Source of the DNA: Alistipes sp. | GTDB lineage: Bacteria > Bacteroidota > Bacteroidia > Bacteroidales > Rikenellaceae | DNA: 64,000 bases | Reading direction: 5' to 3' | NCBI GenBank assembly: GCA_017465605.1 | Contig: JAFTVW010000054.1 | Span: forward strand, 62,001-126,000 | Shown: one piece after another, positions 1-9,476 of the stretch | Numbering within the stretch: the stretch's first letter is position 1 | Layout of the letters: each line of letters opens with the position of its first letter | The notes under the pieces: model-generated | Seen by the model: only the letters and a program-made list of their open reading frames with translations | Database searches by the model: none | What the model was told of the DNA's origin: nothing | Position numbers and translations under genes: made by a program

Positions 1-103
1 CATCAGCCGATTGACACACCTCACACTCACACCCAATGACGGGAACACCTTGCGATGTGCCTGTCCCCAAGAATGTGAGTTTTATGGGATTGTCGTTGCT
101 CAT
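1..103 (-). CDS. MBL-fold metallo-hydrolase, N-terminus only (cut by window edge)
   Basis: Reading leftward from the ATG at 103, the 34 visible codons give a start resembling [19 protein letters not shown] followed by [13 protein letters not shown]. The strand '[13 protein letters not shown]' and the CxCxxC cluster just after it are typical of the N-terminus of PhnP-like MBL-fold phosphodiesterases/hydrolases. The metal-binding HxHxDH motif lies outside the window. It sits 26 bp downstream of rnhA on the same strand, so it probably belongs to the valS-rnhA transcription unit. The family call rests on the N-terminus alone; the substrate is unknown. Confidence 0.8.
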   Translation of the reverse strand, partial: MSNDNPIKLTFLGTGTSQGVPVIGCECEVCQSAD

Positions 104-129
104 TTCTGCGCTTGTTACGTTATGGGTGT

Positions 130-588
130 TTACTGTTCGGGCGTGTAGCCAAAATCCTCCAAAAGATTACCACTATTGGCCGCCGCTACTGCCAACTCGT
201 CGCAACGATTGTTTTCAACGGTTGAGGCGTGCCCTTTCACCCACACAAATTGTACTCTATGACGGCGATATACCCTCAGAAAACGACCCCATAGATCGGG
301 GTTCTTCTTGCCTGAAAAACCCTTGCGTTCCCAGCCGAATACCCATCGTTGGTTCACTGCATCAACCACATATTTCGAGTCGGAGTAGATGGTTACATTG
401 CAGCCGTCAAATTTCAAGGCCTCCAACGCAACACATACGGCCATCAACTCCATTCGGTTGTTGGTCGTAAGTCTGTACCCCTGCGAGAGCTCCTTACGAT
501 GAGGGCCCGACATCAACACGATGCCGTATCCTCCTCGACCCGGATTGCCCTGTGCAGCTCCATCGGTATATATCGTAACGTCAGCCAT
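130..588 (-). CDS. rnhA: Ribonuclease HI
   Basis: Cleaves the RNA strand of RNA-DNA hybrids, removing primers and R-loops in the cytosol. The 152-residue protein starts [17 protein letters not shown] and carries the expected catalytic carboxylates: D9 (YTDG), E47 (NNRMEL), D70 (IYSDS) and D130 (NRCDEL), plus H120 in VKGHA. I chose the internal ATG at 588 because family members begin at this strand; an in-frame ATG at 645 would add 19 residues without homology and would overlap the valS-rnhA hairpin. It is a single-domain bacterial RNase HI without an HBD. It lies 97 bp downstream of valS on the same strand. Confidence 0.93.
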   Translation of the reverse strand: MADVTIYTDGAAQGNPGRGGYGIVLMSGPHRKELSQGYRLTTNNRMELMAVCVALEALKFDGCNVTIYSDSKYVVDAVNQRWVFGWERKGFSGKKNPDLWGRFLRVYRRHRVQFVWVKGHASTVENNRCDELAVAAANSGNLLEDFGYTPEQ

Positions 589-620
589 AAATAGCCAAAT
601 CTTTTGCAGATTATCACCAT

Positions 621-651
621 TCGAGGGTGTCGGTTGTTGTGACACCCTCGA
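621..651. other. Perfect 11-bp hairpin between valS and rnhA
   Basis: TCGAGGGTGTC at 621-631 is repeated as its exact reverse complement at 641-651 around a 9-nt loop. Neither side has a run of T, so it is not a standard intrinsic terminator. On the minus-strand transcript it lies between the valS stop and the rnhA start, where it could protect an mRNA end or set a processing point. The function is inferred. Confidence 0.6.
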
Positions 652-685
652 TGGAGTTATTGAAAATATGTAGTTCTCCTATGCT

Positions 686-3310
686 CTACTTCAAAGCCTC
701 CAAACGCTCCTTGATGGCTGCAATTTTAGCCTCTGCGTCAGCCTTCTTTGCACGCTCGTTGGCAACCACTTTTTCGGGGGCTGAACTTACGAAACGCTCA
801 TTCGAGAGTTTCTTCATTACACTTGCCAAGAATCCCTCCAAGTAGGTGAGTTCATCGTTGAGTTTCTTTGTTTCGGCCTCGATGTCAATCTGCTCGCCCA
901 TTGGAACAAAGTACTGCGTTGTCTTAACGATGAATGCATCGGCCATCGGGTCTTTCTCTGAAATGGCCTCAATTGATGAGAGGTTACATATCTTCGCAAT
1001 CACAGGTGCATACTCTGCGGGGTAGTTCTCGTCGGTGATAACGTTGAGTTGCAGAGCGTTCTTCTGAGCGATATTCTTCTGCTTGCGCACGTTACGCACA
1101 CCCGTAATCGCCTCCTTTGCAAGCTCAAATCGAGCCAACAGAGCCTCATCAACCTGCTCGGCCTTAGGCATTGGAGCGTACATAATTGATTCGCCCGCCT
1201 TGCGCTCGGCCAAGTCCTGCCAAATCTCCTCTGTTACGAATGGCATAAACGAGTGGATAAGACGCATCAAAAGGTCGAAGTAGTGGCGTGTAGCCTCCAT
1301 TGTGGCTTTGTCGGTTGGCTGCTGATATGCAGGTTTTACCATCTCCAAGTACCAGCCGCTGAAATCGTCCCAGAAGAGCTTGTAGATGCACATAAACGCC
1401 TCTGAAATGCGGTATGATGAGAAGTTGTCATCAATCTCGGCAATAGCCTTCGAGAGAGTGTGACCAAACCACTCAATCGACAAACGGTTGTTCTCGCTCT
1501 GCTCCAAATTCTCGTCAATATTCCAGCCGCTAATCAAGCGATATGCGTTCCAAATCTTGTTGCCGAAGTTGCGTCCCTGCTCGCAGAGAGCCTCGTCGAA
1601 CATCACGTCGTTACCAGCCGACGACGAGAGCATCATTGCTACACGCATACCGTCGGCACCATACTTAGCAATCAAATCGAGTGGGTCGGGTGAGTTACCC
1701 AACTGCTTCGACATCTTGCGACCCAACTTGTCGCGAACAATACCTGTGAAATACACATTGCCAAATGGCTTCTCCGAGCGATACTCATATCCTGCCATAA
1801 TCATACGGGCCACCCAGAAGAAGATGATATCTGGACCAGTGATAAGGTCGCTTGTGGGGTAGTAGTAGTTGATATCCTCGTTGTCGGGGTTGCGTATGCC
1901 ATCAAATACCGAGATAGGCCACAGCCACGATGAGAACCAAGTGTCGAGTACGTCTTCGTCTTGACGAAGGTCGCTGAGTTGCAAATCTGCATTGCCCGAC
2001 TTCTCGCGAGCAGCCTCCAAAGCCTTTTCAGGAGTCTCTGCAATCACATAACCACCCTGTGGCAAGTAGTAAGCAGGAATACGCTGACCCCACCACAATT
2101 GGCGAGAGATACACCAATCCTTGATGTTCTCCATCCAGTGACGATATGTGTTCTTGTATTTTGCAGGAATAAACTTAATAGCGTCTTCCAATACGGCCTT
2201 AGTTGCAGGCTCGGCAATCTCCTTCATCGACATAAACCACTGCATCGAGAGCTTTGGCTCGATAGCAACACCCGTACGCTCCGAGTAACCCACGTTGTTG
2301 GTGTATGCCTCGACTTTCTCCATCAAGCCAGCGGCCTGCAAGTCACCCTCGATAACCTTGCGGCACTCGAAACGCTCCATACCAACATACATTCCAACCT
2401 TGTCGTTGATTGTACCATCGTCGTTGAAGATGTCGATTGACTCCAAGTTGTACTTCTCGCCCAACATATAGTCGTTTACGTCGTGTGCAGGAGTAACCTT
2501 CAATGCACCCGTACCAAACTCAATGTCAACGTATTCATCGCGAATGATAGGAATTGAACGGCCTACGAGTGGTACAATCACTCTTGCTCCCTCTGGGATA
2601 TCCTTGTAACGCTCGTCGTTGGGGTTGAGGCATACAGCGGTATCACCCAAAATGGTCTCGGGGCGAGTTGTTGCTACTACCAAGTAGCGGTCTGAACCCT
2701 CCACTATATAACGCAAGTAGTAGAGTTTACCCTGCGACTCTTTGTAGATTACCTCCTCGTCCGATAGAGCAGTCTTTGCCGATGGGTCCCAATTGACCAT
2801 TCTTACACCGCGATAAATCTTGCCTTTGCGGTAGAGGTCGCAGAATACTCTGATTACACTCTCTGTACGAGCTTCGTCCATCGTAAAGCAGGTGCGATCC
2901 CAGTCGCACGATGCACCCAATTTGCGCAACTGCTTCAAGATGATGCCTCCGTGCTTCTCTTTCCACTCCCAAGCGTGAGCCAAAAACTCCTCGCGCGAAA
3001 GGTCAGCTTTGTTGATGCCCTCGGCGGCGAGTTTTGCAACCACCTTTGCCTCTGTTGCGATTGATGCGTGGTCGGTACCCGGTACCCAGCAGGCATTCTT
3101 ACCCATTTGGCGAGCGCGACGCATCAAAACATCTTGCAATGTGTTGTTGAGCATATGACCCATATGCAACATACCTGTAACGTTGGGGGGTGGGATAACT
3201 ATCGTGTAAGGCTCACGAGCATCAGGCTCCGAATGGAAAAGTTTGTTCTCAATCCAATACTCATACCACTTCGATTCAATATCTTGTGGTGTGTACTTGT
3301 CTGCTACCAT
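686..3310 (-). CDS. valS: Valyl-tRNA synthetase
   Basis: Charges tRNA-Val with valine in the cytosol. The 874-residue length is normal for class I ValRS. The HIGH-type signature is seen as HMGH at residues 49-52 after PPPNVTG, and the KMSKS-type loop as KMSKQ at 532-536. An editing (CP1) domain lies between them, with the family phrases [14 protein letters not shown] and [12 protein letters not shown]. The C-terminal ~65 residues are a Lys/Glu-rich coiled coil, the usual ValRS tRNA-binding arm. The start [19 protein letters not shown] matches the family. A promoter box lies about 150 bp upstream, leaving a leader with 15-bp repeats. Confidence 0.98.
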   Translation of the reverse strand: MVADKYTPQDIESKWYEYWIENKLFHSEPDAREPYTIVIPPPNVTGMLHMGHMLNNTLQDVLMRRARQMGKNACWVPGTDHASIATEAKVVAKLAAEGINKADLSREEFLAHAWEWKEKHGGIILKQLRKLGASCDWDRTCFTMDEARTESVIRVFCDLYRKGKIYRGVRMVNWDPSAKTALSDEEVIYKESQGKLYYLRYIVEGSDRYLVVATTRPETILGDTAVCLNPNDERYKDIPEGARVIVPLVGRSIPIIRDEYVDIEFGTGALKVTPAHDVNDYMLGEKYNLESIDIFNDDGTINDKVGMYVGMERFECRKVIEGDLQAAGLMEKVEAYTNNVGYSERTGVAIEPKLSMQWFMSMKEIAEPATKAVLEDAIKFIPAKYKNTYRHWMENIKDWCISRQLWWGQRIPAYYLPQGGYVIAETPEKALEAAREKSGNADLQLSDLRQDEDVLDTWFSSWLWPISVFDGIRNPDNEDINYYYPTSDLITGPDIIFFWVARMIMAGYEYRSEKPFGNVYFTGIVRDKLGRKMSKQLGNSPDPLDLIAKYGADGMRVAMMLSSSAGNDVMFDEALCEQGRNFGNKIWNAYRLISGWNIDENLEQSENNRLSIEWFGHTLSKAIAEIDDNFSSYRISEAFMCIYKLFWDDFSGWYLEMVKPAYQQPTDKATMEATRHYFDLLMRLIHSFMPFVTEEIWQDLAERKAGESIMYAPMPKAEQVDEALLARFELAKEAITGVRNVRKQKNIAQKNALQLNVITDENYPAEYAPVIAKICNLSSIEAISEKDPMADAFIVKTTQYFVPMGEQIDIEAETKKLNDELTYLEGFLASVMKKLSNERFVSSAPEKVVANERAKKADAEAKIAAIKERLEALK

Positions 3311-3338
3311 AATCTTTCGTATATATTTTGTTATTAAT

Positions 3339-3410
3339 TTCTCTGCTTGTGTCCCCCTGCACTTGTATTCCTTGTACTTGTGCTCCCTGCACTTGGTGTT
3401 CTCCTGCGTG
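3339..3410 (-). repeat. Imperfect 15-bp tandem repeats in the valS leader
   Basis: Three clear 15-bp units lie at 3351-3365, 3366-3380 and 3381-3395, each ending in CACTTG or TACTTG on the plus strand, with decayed units on both sides. They fall between the likely valS promoter and its start codon, so they are probably transcribed. A translation of the minus strand would give a five-residue period ([15 protein letters not shown]), but I see no convincing gene there. Confidence 0.6.
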
Positions 3411-3458
3411 CAGGCTCATATACGGGCTCGCGCACGAGCGCAATGCGCGTACAACTTG

Positions 3459-3466
3459 CAAATATA
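3459..3466 (-). promoter_or_regulatory. Likely valS promoter -7 box
   Basis: TATATTTG on the minus strand fits the Bacteroidota TAnnTTTG box. It would start transcription near 3450, about 140 bp before the valS ATG. I see no good -33 TTTG. Confidence 0.45.
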
Positions 3467-3501
3467 TAAAAAAATACCTAAATAGGCGTTTTATAATATG
3501 G

Positions 3502-3537
3502 AAAAATCCGACTTTGCAATCTGGAAGTCGGATTTTT
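3502..3537 (-). terminator. Intrinsic terminator after nhaD
   Basis: A 13-bp perfect stem, AAAAATCCGACTT (3502-3514) with its complement at 3525-3537, surrounds a 10-nt loop. A and T tracts at the two ends make it potentially bidirectional. It lies 20 bp after the nhaD stop and upstream of valS. Confidence 0.85.
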
Positions 3538-3556
3538 CTATTTGTGAAATGATTTT

Positions 3557-4858
3557 TTATAAGAATATCACCTGTACCAAGATATAGACAGGCAATAAAA
3601 CCACTAACGAGAATTGAATGATATATCCAAAGAAATCGGGCATCTTGATTCCATTCTGCTCGGCAATGGCTTTGACCATAAAGTTTGGCCCGTTACCGAT
3701 GTAGGTCATCGCGCCAAAGAATACTGCTCCCAGCGATATGGCTTTCAAAAGCTGCTCGGGTACTCCTGCCACAAGGTCGATATATGCCGAGTGGGGTAGT
3801 CCCTGAGCCACAGTATGGAATGCCACAGCCGTTGGCGAGTTATCGAGGAATGCCGACAATAATCCTGCTCCGTAGTAGAACTGCCAGGGCTCGGTGATTC
3901 CAAGTTTGGCGGCATTGGCGTTGAGGTAGAGCAGAGCGGGTGTCATCGTGGCGAAGATTCCGATAAACACAACTCCAACCTCTACTATTGGCTCCCACGA
4001 AAAATTGTTGTCCTTGCGTACTCGCTTCTTTGTTGTGAGTAGCGAGAGGAGTATGATTCCGATGAGTATAAACTCTCGCAAGAAACGCAGCATTATAGGC
4101 GCATCGTGAGCCCCCATTCGGGGTATGTACGATGAGTTGACAAACGACACTGTAAGAACGATAGCCAGCAGATATACAATATTGATTTTGCCGTTGATTT
4201 TCAACCTCTCCTTCTCTCTTACGTCGGCCATTACGGCTTCGATAGGCTCTCGCTTGTAGTATGTGTAGGTGTCAAATGTGTAGTATATTGCAAGGAGCGT
4301 AATACCCGTGAATAACCATTGTGGCAGTAGGTTTAAGAACCAAAAGAAATCCACTCCTCGCAGATACAACAGAAATAGCGGTGGGTCACCCAGCGGGGTT
4401 AATACTCCTCCGCAATTGGCAACCAAAGCAATGAAAAATAGTATCGTGTGAGTTACGTGTTTGCGCTGTTGATTCATATCAATCAGTGGCCTAATCATCA
4501 ACATTGCAGCACCTGTTGTGCCGATAAACGAAGCCAGCACGAAACCTATGGCGAGAACTATGGTGTTATTCAGCGGGCGAGCCTGCATACTGCCGTGTGT
4601 GTAGATTCCACCCGTAACCACAAAAAGAGCGCAAAGCAGTGTGATGAATGGTAAGTAGTCGAATGCCATTTGATGGGTGAGATTTTCGCCCATTCCGTTT
4701 GCAATAAGATATATTGCTGTTGGCAGGGCTAATCCCAATGCAACACACAATTTATGAAAATTACTCTCCCACCATTTTCCTGCAATCAGTGGCATTATCG
4801 CGATACTGAGCAGCATCAGGATAAATGGGACGAGTGACCAAAGTTCAATCTCTTGCAT
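3557..4858 (-). CDS. nhaD: NhaD-type Na+/H+ antiporter
   Basis: A polytopic inner-membrane protein of 433 residues with about 12 hydrophobic segments, expected to exchange Na+ for H+ and so control pH and salt. Family-like stretches include FIGTTGAAMLMIRPLI, the LTPLGDPPLFLLYLRGV loop and SAFLDNSPTAVAFH, with conserved Asp/Asn/Pro residues within the membrane as in NhaD/ArsB-like (IT superfamily) transporters. I chose the ATG at 4858 (MQEIELWSLVPF) rather than one at 4960, because a promoter box lies at 4885-4892, between the two. NhaD, rather than an arsenite or citrate carrier, is the better fit, but the ion is inferred. Confidence 0.82.
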   Translation of the reverse strand: MQEIELWSLVPFILMLLSIAIMPLIAGKWWESNFHKLCVALGLALPTAIYLIANGMGENLTHQMAFDYLPFITLLCALFVVTGGIYTHGSMQARPLNNTIVLAIGFVLASFIGTTGAAMLMIRPLIDMNQQRKHVTHTILFFIALVANCGGVLTPLGDPPLFLLYLRGVDFFWFLNLLPQWLFTGITLLAIYYTFDTYTYYKREPIEAVMADVREKERLKINGKINIVYLLAIVLTVSFVNSSYIPRMGAHDAPIMLRFLREFILIGIILLSLLTTKKRVRKDNNFSWEPIVEVGVVFIGIFATMTPALLYLNANAAKLGITEPWQFYYGAGLLSAFLDNSPTAVAFHTVAQGLPHSAYIDLVAGVPEQLLKAISLGAVFFGAMTYIGNGPNFMVKAIAEQNGIKMPDFFGYIIQFSLVVLLPVYILVQVIFL

Positions 4859-4884
4859 AATTTTGAATAGCTTGAAATTTGCGA

Positions 4885-4892
4885 CAAAAGTA
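4885..4892 (-). promoter_or_regulatory. Likely nhaD promoter -7 box
   Basis: TACTTTTG on the minus strand matches TAnnTTTG and lies 27 bp before the chosen nhaD start. It supports the shorter protein. Confidence 0.5.
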
Positions 4893-5438
4893 TGAAAAAA
4901 AACGTTACGTTGTTCTTGCGCTTGTTGAAATTTTGCTTTTGTGATTTGTACTTTTGCCATTGAAGATAATTATGTGGCTCTTGAATAACCTTTGTGTAGG
5001 CTTGATTAATCAACATTCGCATTATGCGTTAAGGTAAAAAAGTGATATAATCTACTCAATTTTGACGCTGAAAAATTACACCAATAATCGCTTGGCGCGA
5101 GCCTCTGATTTCCCTGAAATAATTTATTCATAAATAGGAATATTTTTGTTTTATTTTCGTTTTTGTATATCGAGCTTGTTTTACACTTCGACTTTACTTG
5201 TTTAGTTTTATTGTTTTGCCTGCAAACTATTGTTTCCTATCCGTTCAAATAAGGTTGGTATGTAGTTTGGTTTTATTTCGTGTGAATTGGTCTGTTTGTC
5301 GCATAAAAAATGTTGCTAAAAATTTGCCAAAATCGACCACAAAATTGAGAGTTGTGAATTATTTATTAACATTCTGTTAAAAGTGTTGTCGTAGATAGCT
5401 AAATTTTACTATTTTTGCAATCGTGAAATAGTGTAACT
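4893..5438. other. AT-rich divergent intergenic region between nhaD and lon
   Basis: About 550 bp without a credible gene. It is strongly AT-rich and carries several TAnnTTTG-like boxes, notably at 5141-5148 and 5410-5417. I see no clear stable hairpin or heat-shock-type inverted repeat (CIRCE) ahead of lon. Confidence 0.6.
5410..5417 (+). promoter_or_regulatory. lon promoter -7 box
   Basis: TATTTTTG matches the Bacteroidota -7 consensus, with a TTG at 5386-5388 about 21 bp upstream. It lies 21 bp before the lon ATG. Confidence 0.55.
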
Positions 5439-7856
5439 ATGAGTAAGAAAAAGATTGAAATAACAGATTTGGAGGCTCTGCCCGAATTGTTTGATGGCAA
5501 ACATCAGGTAGTGCCTATTATCGCAAGTGGCGACGATATAGTTGAAAATGTTGCCATTCCCGAGTCGCTTCCGATTTTGTCGTTGCGTAGCTCGGTTTTG
5601 TTTCCGGGTGCTATTACCCCCATTACGGTAGGTCGTGAAAAGAGCATAAAACTTGTTCGTGATGTAAATTCAACGGGAGGTCTTTTGGGCGCAGTGTTGC
5701 AGCGTGAGACCGAAGTTGAGGTTCCAACTCCCGACGATATGTACAAAGTGGGTACAGCGGCCCGCATTATCAAGATATTGGAGATGCCCAATGGCAACCT
5801 TACCGTTATTCTCAGCGGTTTGGAGAAGATTGAGGTTGGCGAATATTTGCAGTCTGAGCCATATTTGAAGGCTGTTGTTCGTACTATTCGTGATTCGCAG
5901 CCCGACGAGAACAATGTCGAGTTTCAGGCTTTGGTCGATTCAGTTCGCGAGGTGGCTCTCAATATTATCAACATCTCAGCTACGATGCCAAAAGAGGCGG
6001 TTTTCGCTTTGAAGAATATTGATTCCAAGCGAGGGCTGATTAACTTCGTATGCTCGAATATGGATTTTTCCGACGATGACCGTCAGGCGTTGTTGGAGGC
6101 TCCGGGTTTGTTGGCCCGCGCTCGCAAATTGTTGGAGATTCTGGTGCGTGAGCAGCAGATGGCCGAACTTAAAAACGAGATTCAGAACAAGGTTAAGCAG
6201 GAGATTGATAAGCAGCAGCGTGACTACTATTTGCAGCAGCAGATGCGTGCTATTCAAGACGAGTTGGGCGATTCGGCCGATGCCGAGATTGAGCAGATGC
6301 GCGAGGCAGCGAAAAAGAAGAATTGGCCCAAGGAGGTGGGAGAACTCTTCGAGAAGGAGCTGGCGAAGGTTGAGCGTCTGAATCCTGCCGTTGCAGAGTA
6401 TTCGGTGCAGATGACCTATTTGCAGTTGATGTTGGAGCTTCCGTGGAACGAGGTGACAAAAGATAACCTCGATTTGGAGTGTGCTCGCAAGCAACTCGAC
6501 GATGACCACTTCGGTTTGGAGGAGGTAAAGGATAGAATTTTGGAGCATTTGGCCGTTATTAAGCTCAAAGGCGATTTGAAATCTCCAATTTTGTGCTTGT
6601 ATGGCCCTCCGGGAGTAGGTAAGACTTCGCTTGGTCGTTCTGTTGCGCAGGCGTTGGGCCGTAAGTTTGGTCGTATATCGTTGGGTGGCCTGCACGATGA
6701 GTCGGAGATTCGTGGTCACCGCCGTACATATATCGGAGCTATGCCGGGTCGAATCATTCAAACCATCAAGCGTTGTGGCTCATCAAACCCTGTGATTATT
6801 CTCGACGAGGTCGATAAGATTACCGTAAGCAATCACGGCGACCCATCGAGTGCATTGTTGGAGGTGCTTGACCCCGAGCAGAACACCACATTCCACGATA
6901 ACTACCTCGATACCGAGTACGATTTGTCGAAGGTGTTGTTCCTCGCTACGGCCAACGATGTGGGGGCTATTAACCCTGCGTTGCGTGACCGTATGGAGAT
7001 GATAAATATTCCGGGATATATTTTGGAGGATAAAGTTCGTATTGCCGAGGAGCATTTGATTCGCAAGCAGTGCGAGGCTCACGGCTTGAAGGAGTCGGAG
7101 TTTATCCTTACAGAGCCTGTTGTGGAGAAGATTATCTCCGATTATACTCGCGAGTCGGGTGTGCGTTCACTGGATAAGCATATTGCAAAGTTGGCACGCG
7201 CAAGAGCTAAAAATATCGCCTTCGACGAGGCTTTTGCTGCGGAGATGAGTGCTGCCGATGTGGAGAAGATTCTCGGTAAGCCTAAGTTCCGTAACGACGA
7301 GTACGAGATTGCTGGTATGATTGGCGTTGTGACGGGTCTTGCGTGGACAGCCGTTGGTGGCGATATCCTCTACATTGAGTCGGTCTTGACTCCTGGTAAG
7401 GGTGGTTTGAACCTTACGGGTAATTTGGGCGATGTGATGAAGGAGTCGGCCACAATTGCTTATGAGTGGGTGCAGGCTCACCACGAGGAGCTGGGTATCT
7501 CGGCCGATGTTTTCGAGAAGAAGAATCTCAATATCCACGTTCCCGAGGGTGCAATTCCGAAGGACGGCCCATCGGCTGGTATTACGATGGTGACATCGAT
7601 TGTTTCGACCTTTACTGGCCGAGAGGTGAAGGAGCGAATCGCTATGACAGGCGAGATGACCTTGCGTGGCCGTGTAATGCCCGTAGGTGGAATCAAGGAG
7701 AAAATTTTGGCGGCGAAGCGAGCTGGTATCACCGAATTGATTTTGTGTGAGGATAACCGTAAAGATGTGGAGGAGATTAAGGCTGAGTATGTGAAAGGAC
7801 TTAACTTCCACTATGTCAAGCAGATTAATGAGGTACTAGCGTTAGCTTTGAAGTAA
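5439..7856 (+). CDS. lon: ATP-dependent protease Lon
   Basis: Cytosolic AAA+ serine protease that degrades misfolded and regulatory proteins. The 805 residues show an N-terminal LON substrate-binding domain (about 40-245, with LPILSLRSSVLFPGAI), a coiled-coil stretch, Walker A GPPGVGKT at 389-396, Walker B VIILDEVDKI, and the C-terminal protease domain with Ser712 (KDGPSAG) and Lys755 (GGIKEK) as the catalytic dyad. The length and order are normal. Only 19 bp separate it from kdsB, so read-through into the Kdo genes is likely. Confidence 0.98.
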   Translation: MSKKKIEITDLEALPELFDGKHQVVPIIASGDDIVENVAIPESLPILSLRSSVLFPGAITPITVGREKSIKLVRDVNSTGGLLGAVLQRETEVEVPTPDDMYKVGTAARIIKILEMPNGNLTVILSGLEKIEVGEYLQSEPYLKAVVRTIRDSQPDENNVEFQALVDSVREVALNIINISATMPKEAVFALKNIDSKRGLINFVCSNMDFSDDDRQALLEAPGLLARARKLLEILVREQQMAELKNEIQNKVKQEIDKQQRDYYLQQQMRAIQDELGDSADAEIEQMREAAKKKNWPKEVGELFEKELAKVERLNPAVAEYSVQMTYLQLMLELPWNEVTKDNLDLECARKQLDDDHFGLEEVKDRILEHLAVIKLKGDLKSPILCLYGPPGVGKTSLGRSVAQALGRKFGRISLGGLHDESEIRGHRRTYIGAMPGRIIQTIKRCGSSNPVIILDEVDKITVSNHGDPSSALLEVLDPEQNTTFHDNYLDTEYDLSKVLFLATANDVGAINPALRDRMEMINIPGYILEDKVRIAEEHLIRKQCEAHGLKESEFILTEPVVEKIISDYTRESGVRSLDKHIAKLARARAKNIAFDEAFAAEMSAADVEKILGKPKFRNDEYEIAGMIGVVTGLAWTAVGGDILYIESVLTPGKGGLNLTGNLGDVMKESATIAYEWVQAHHEELGISADVFEKKNLNIHVPEGAIPKDGPSAGITMVTSIVSTFTGREVKERIAMTGEMTLRGRVMPVGGIKEKILAAKRAGITELILCEDNRKDVEEIKAEYVKGLNFHYVKQINEVLALALK

Positions 7857-7875
7857 AGTAATAGTTTAAGTAAAT

Positions 7876-8643
7876 ATGGATAAATCATTGAGATTCATTG
7901 CTATAATCCCTGCTCGATATGCATCAACGCGTTTCCCTGGTAAACCCCTTGCAATGCTGGGTGGCAAACCTGTGATTCAGCGTGTATATGAGCAAGTTAC
8001 GGGAGTTATTTCAAGTGCTGTCGTAGCTACCGATGACGAGCGCATTGCCGATGCAGTTAAATCGTTTGGCGGTCAGGTAGTTATGACCTCTCCAAATCAC
8101 AAAAGCGGCACTGACCGTTGCTGGGAGGCATATCAGAAGCAGGGCGAGGAGTATGATGTGGTGATAAACGTGCAAGGTGATGAGCCTTTCATTGCTCATT
8201 CGCAGTTGCAGGCGATTATGGATTGTTTCAATAACGAGCAGACCGACATCGCGACACTCGTAAAACCCTTTACCGAGCAAGATGGATTGGCTGCTTTGGA
8301 GAATCCAAACTCTCCAAAAGTGGTGCTAGATAGCGAGTCGAGAGCGATTTATTTTTCACGCTCGGTGATTCCATATTTGCGTGGTGTAGAGCCTGAGCAG
8401 TGGCTCTCTCGACACACATTCTACAAACATATCGGAATGTATGCTTTCCGACGTGATGTGTTGGGTGAGATTACATCGCTACCGCAATCGACTTTGGAGA
8501 AGGCCGAGTCGTTGGAGCAGTTGCGTTGGTTGGAGAATGGCTACAAGATTGGAGTGGGTATTACGGAGGTTGAGACCGTCGGAATTGATACTCCCGAAGA
8601 TTTGGAGCGAGCCGAGAAGTTCCTTGCTGAAATAGAGAAATAA
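7876..8643 (+). CDS. kdsB: CMP-Kdo synthetase (3-deoxy-manno-octulosonate cytidylyltransferase)
   Basis: Activates Kdo with CTP to give CMP-Kdo for the LPS inner core. The 255-residue protein starts [18 protein letters not shown], the nucleotide-binding signature of the family, and has [17 protein letters not shown] and NVQGDEPFI, whose Asp is the metal ligand. It is followed after 11 bp by kdsA and then kdsD, so Kdo synthesis and activation are encoded together. No kdsC phosphatase is present in this window. Confidence 0.97.
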   Translation: MDKSLRFIAIIPARYASTRFPGKPLAMLGGKPVIQRVYEQVTGVISSAVVATDDERIADAVKSFGGQVVMTSPNHKSGTDRCWEAYQKQGEEYDVVINVQGDEPFIAHSQLQAIMDCFNNEQTDIATLVKPFTEQDGLAALENPNSPKVVLDSESRAIYFSRSVIPYLRGVEPEQWLSRHTFYKHIGMYAFRRDVLGEITSLPQSTLEKAESLEQLRWLENGYKIGVGITEVETVGIDTPEDLERAEKFLAEIEK

Positions 8644-8654
8644 AAGAAAAAGAT

Positions 8655-9404
8655 ATGAAAAAATTTGTTGCAGGGCCGTGCGTGATTGAGTCGGCTGAAC
8701 TGTTGGATATGGTTGCCCAGAAGTTGGTTGAAATCAACAAGCGTTTGGGCGTGAATATCATCTTTAAGGCATCGTTTGATAAGGCTAACCGCACGTCGCT
8801 TACGTCGTATCGAGGTGTGGGTCTGGATAAAGGATTGCAGATGCTCTCAGATGTTAAGCAGAAGTGGGGGCTTAGCCTCTGCACGGATATTCACGAGGCG
8901 TGGCAGGCTGCACCAGCGGGTGAGGTGATTGATGTGTTGCAAATCCCTGCTTTCTTGTGTCGTCAGACCGATTTGTTGGTGGCTGCGGCTGCAACGGGTC
9001 GCATAGTGAATATCAAGAAGGCTCAATTCCTTTCGGGCGAGGATATGAAATACCCTTACGAGAAGGCTGTGCGCTCGGGTGCGCAGGAGGTGTGGCTTAC
9101 CGAGCGTGGAAACATCTACGGATATAACAATCTTGTGGTTGATTTTCGCAATATACCCGATATGTTGAAGATTTCACCTACGGTGATGATGGACTGTACG
9201 CATAGCGTGCAACGCCCAGGTGCCGCAGGAGGCAAGACGGGTGGCAATCGTGAGTTTGTGCCAGCAATGGCTCAGGCTGCCAAAGCTTTTGGTGCTAACG
9301 CCTTCTTCTTTGAGGTTCACCCCGACCCCGACAACGCATTGAGCGATGGCCCAAATATGTTGCGACTCGATGATTTGGAAGGTGTAATTGAGAGCCTGAT
9401 ATAG
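8655..9404 (+). CDS. kdsA: Kdo-8-phosphate synthase
   Basis: Condenses phosphoenolpyruvate with arabinose-5-phosphate to Kdo-8-phosphate. At 249 residues it is shorter than the roughly 280 of E. coli KdsA because it lacks the N-terminal beta-hairpin extension and starts directly at MKKFVAGPCVIES. FKASFDKANRTS is the PEP-binding signature. Cys9 in AGPCVIES sits where metal-dependent enzymes (Aquifex type) have their Cys ligand and E. coli has Asn; a later His (CTHSVQ) and the Glu/Asp in EVHPDPDNALSDGP complete the likely metal site. I therefore read it as the metal-dependent class. It lies between kdsB and kdsD. Confidence 0.96.
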   Translation: MKKFVAGPCVIESAELLDMVAQKLVEINKRLGVNIIFKASFDKANRTSLTSYRGVGLDKGLQMLSDVKQKWGLSLCTDIHEAWQAAPAGEVIDVLQIPAFLCRQTDLLVAAAATGRIVNIKKAQFLSGEDMKYPYEKAVRSGAQEVWLTERGNIYGYNNLVVDFRNIPDMLKISPTVMMDCTHSVQRPGAAGGKTGGNREFVPAMAQAAKAFGANAFFFEVHPDPDNALSDGPNMLRLDDLEGVIESLI

Positions 9405-9476
9405 ATGATGTAATCCAATGCCGCTTGGTGTGGATTTTAGGATAGGATACTGAACGACTAACAAAACTAAATTATA

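Noticed and set aside
3351-3410. Possible CRISPR-like array in the valS leader
   Set aside because: Units are 15 bp, contiguous, imperfect and without spacers; no cas genes nearby.
5976-6761. 261-codon antisense open frame inside lon
   Set aside because: The protein is a composition artefact, rich in Leu, Arg, Gln and His without domains, and lies fully opposite lon, whose motifs are complete.
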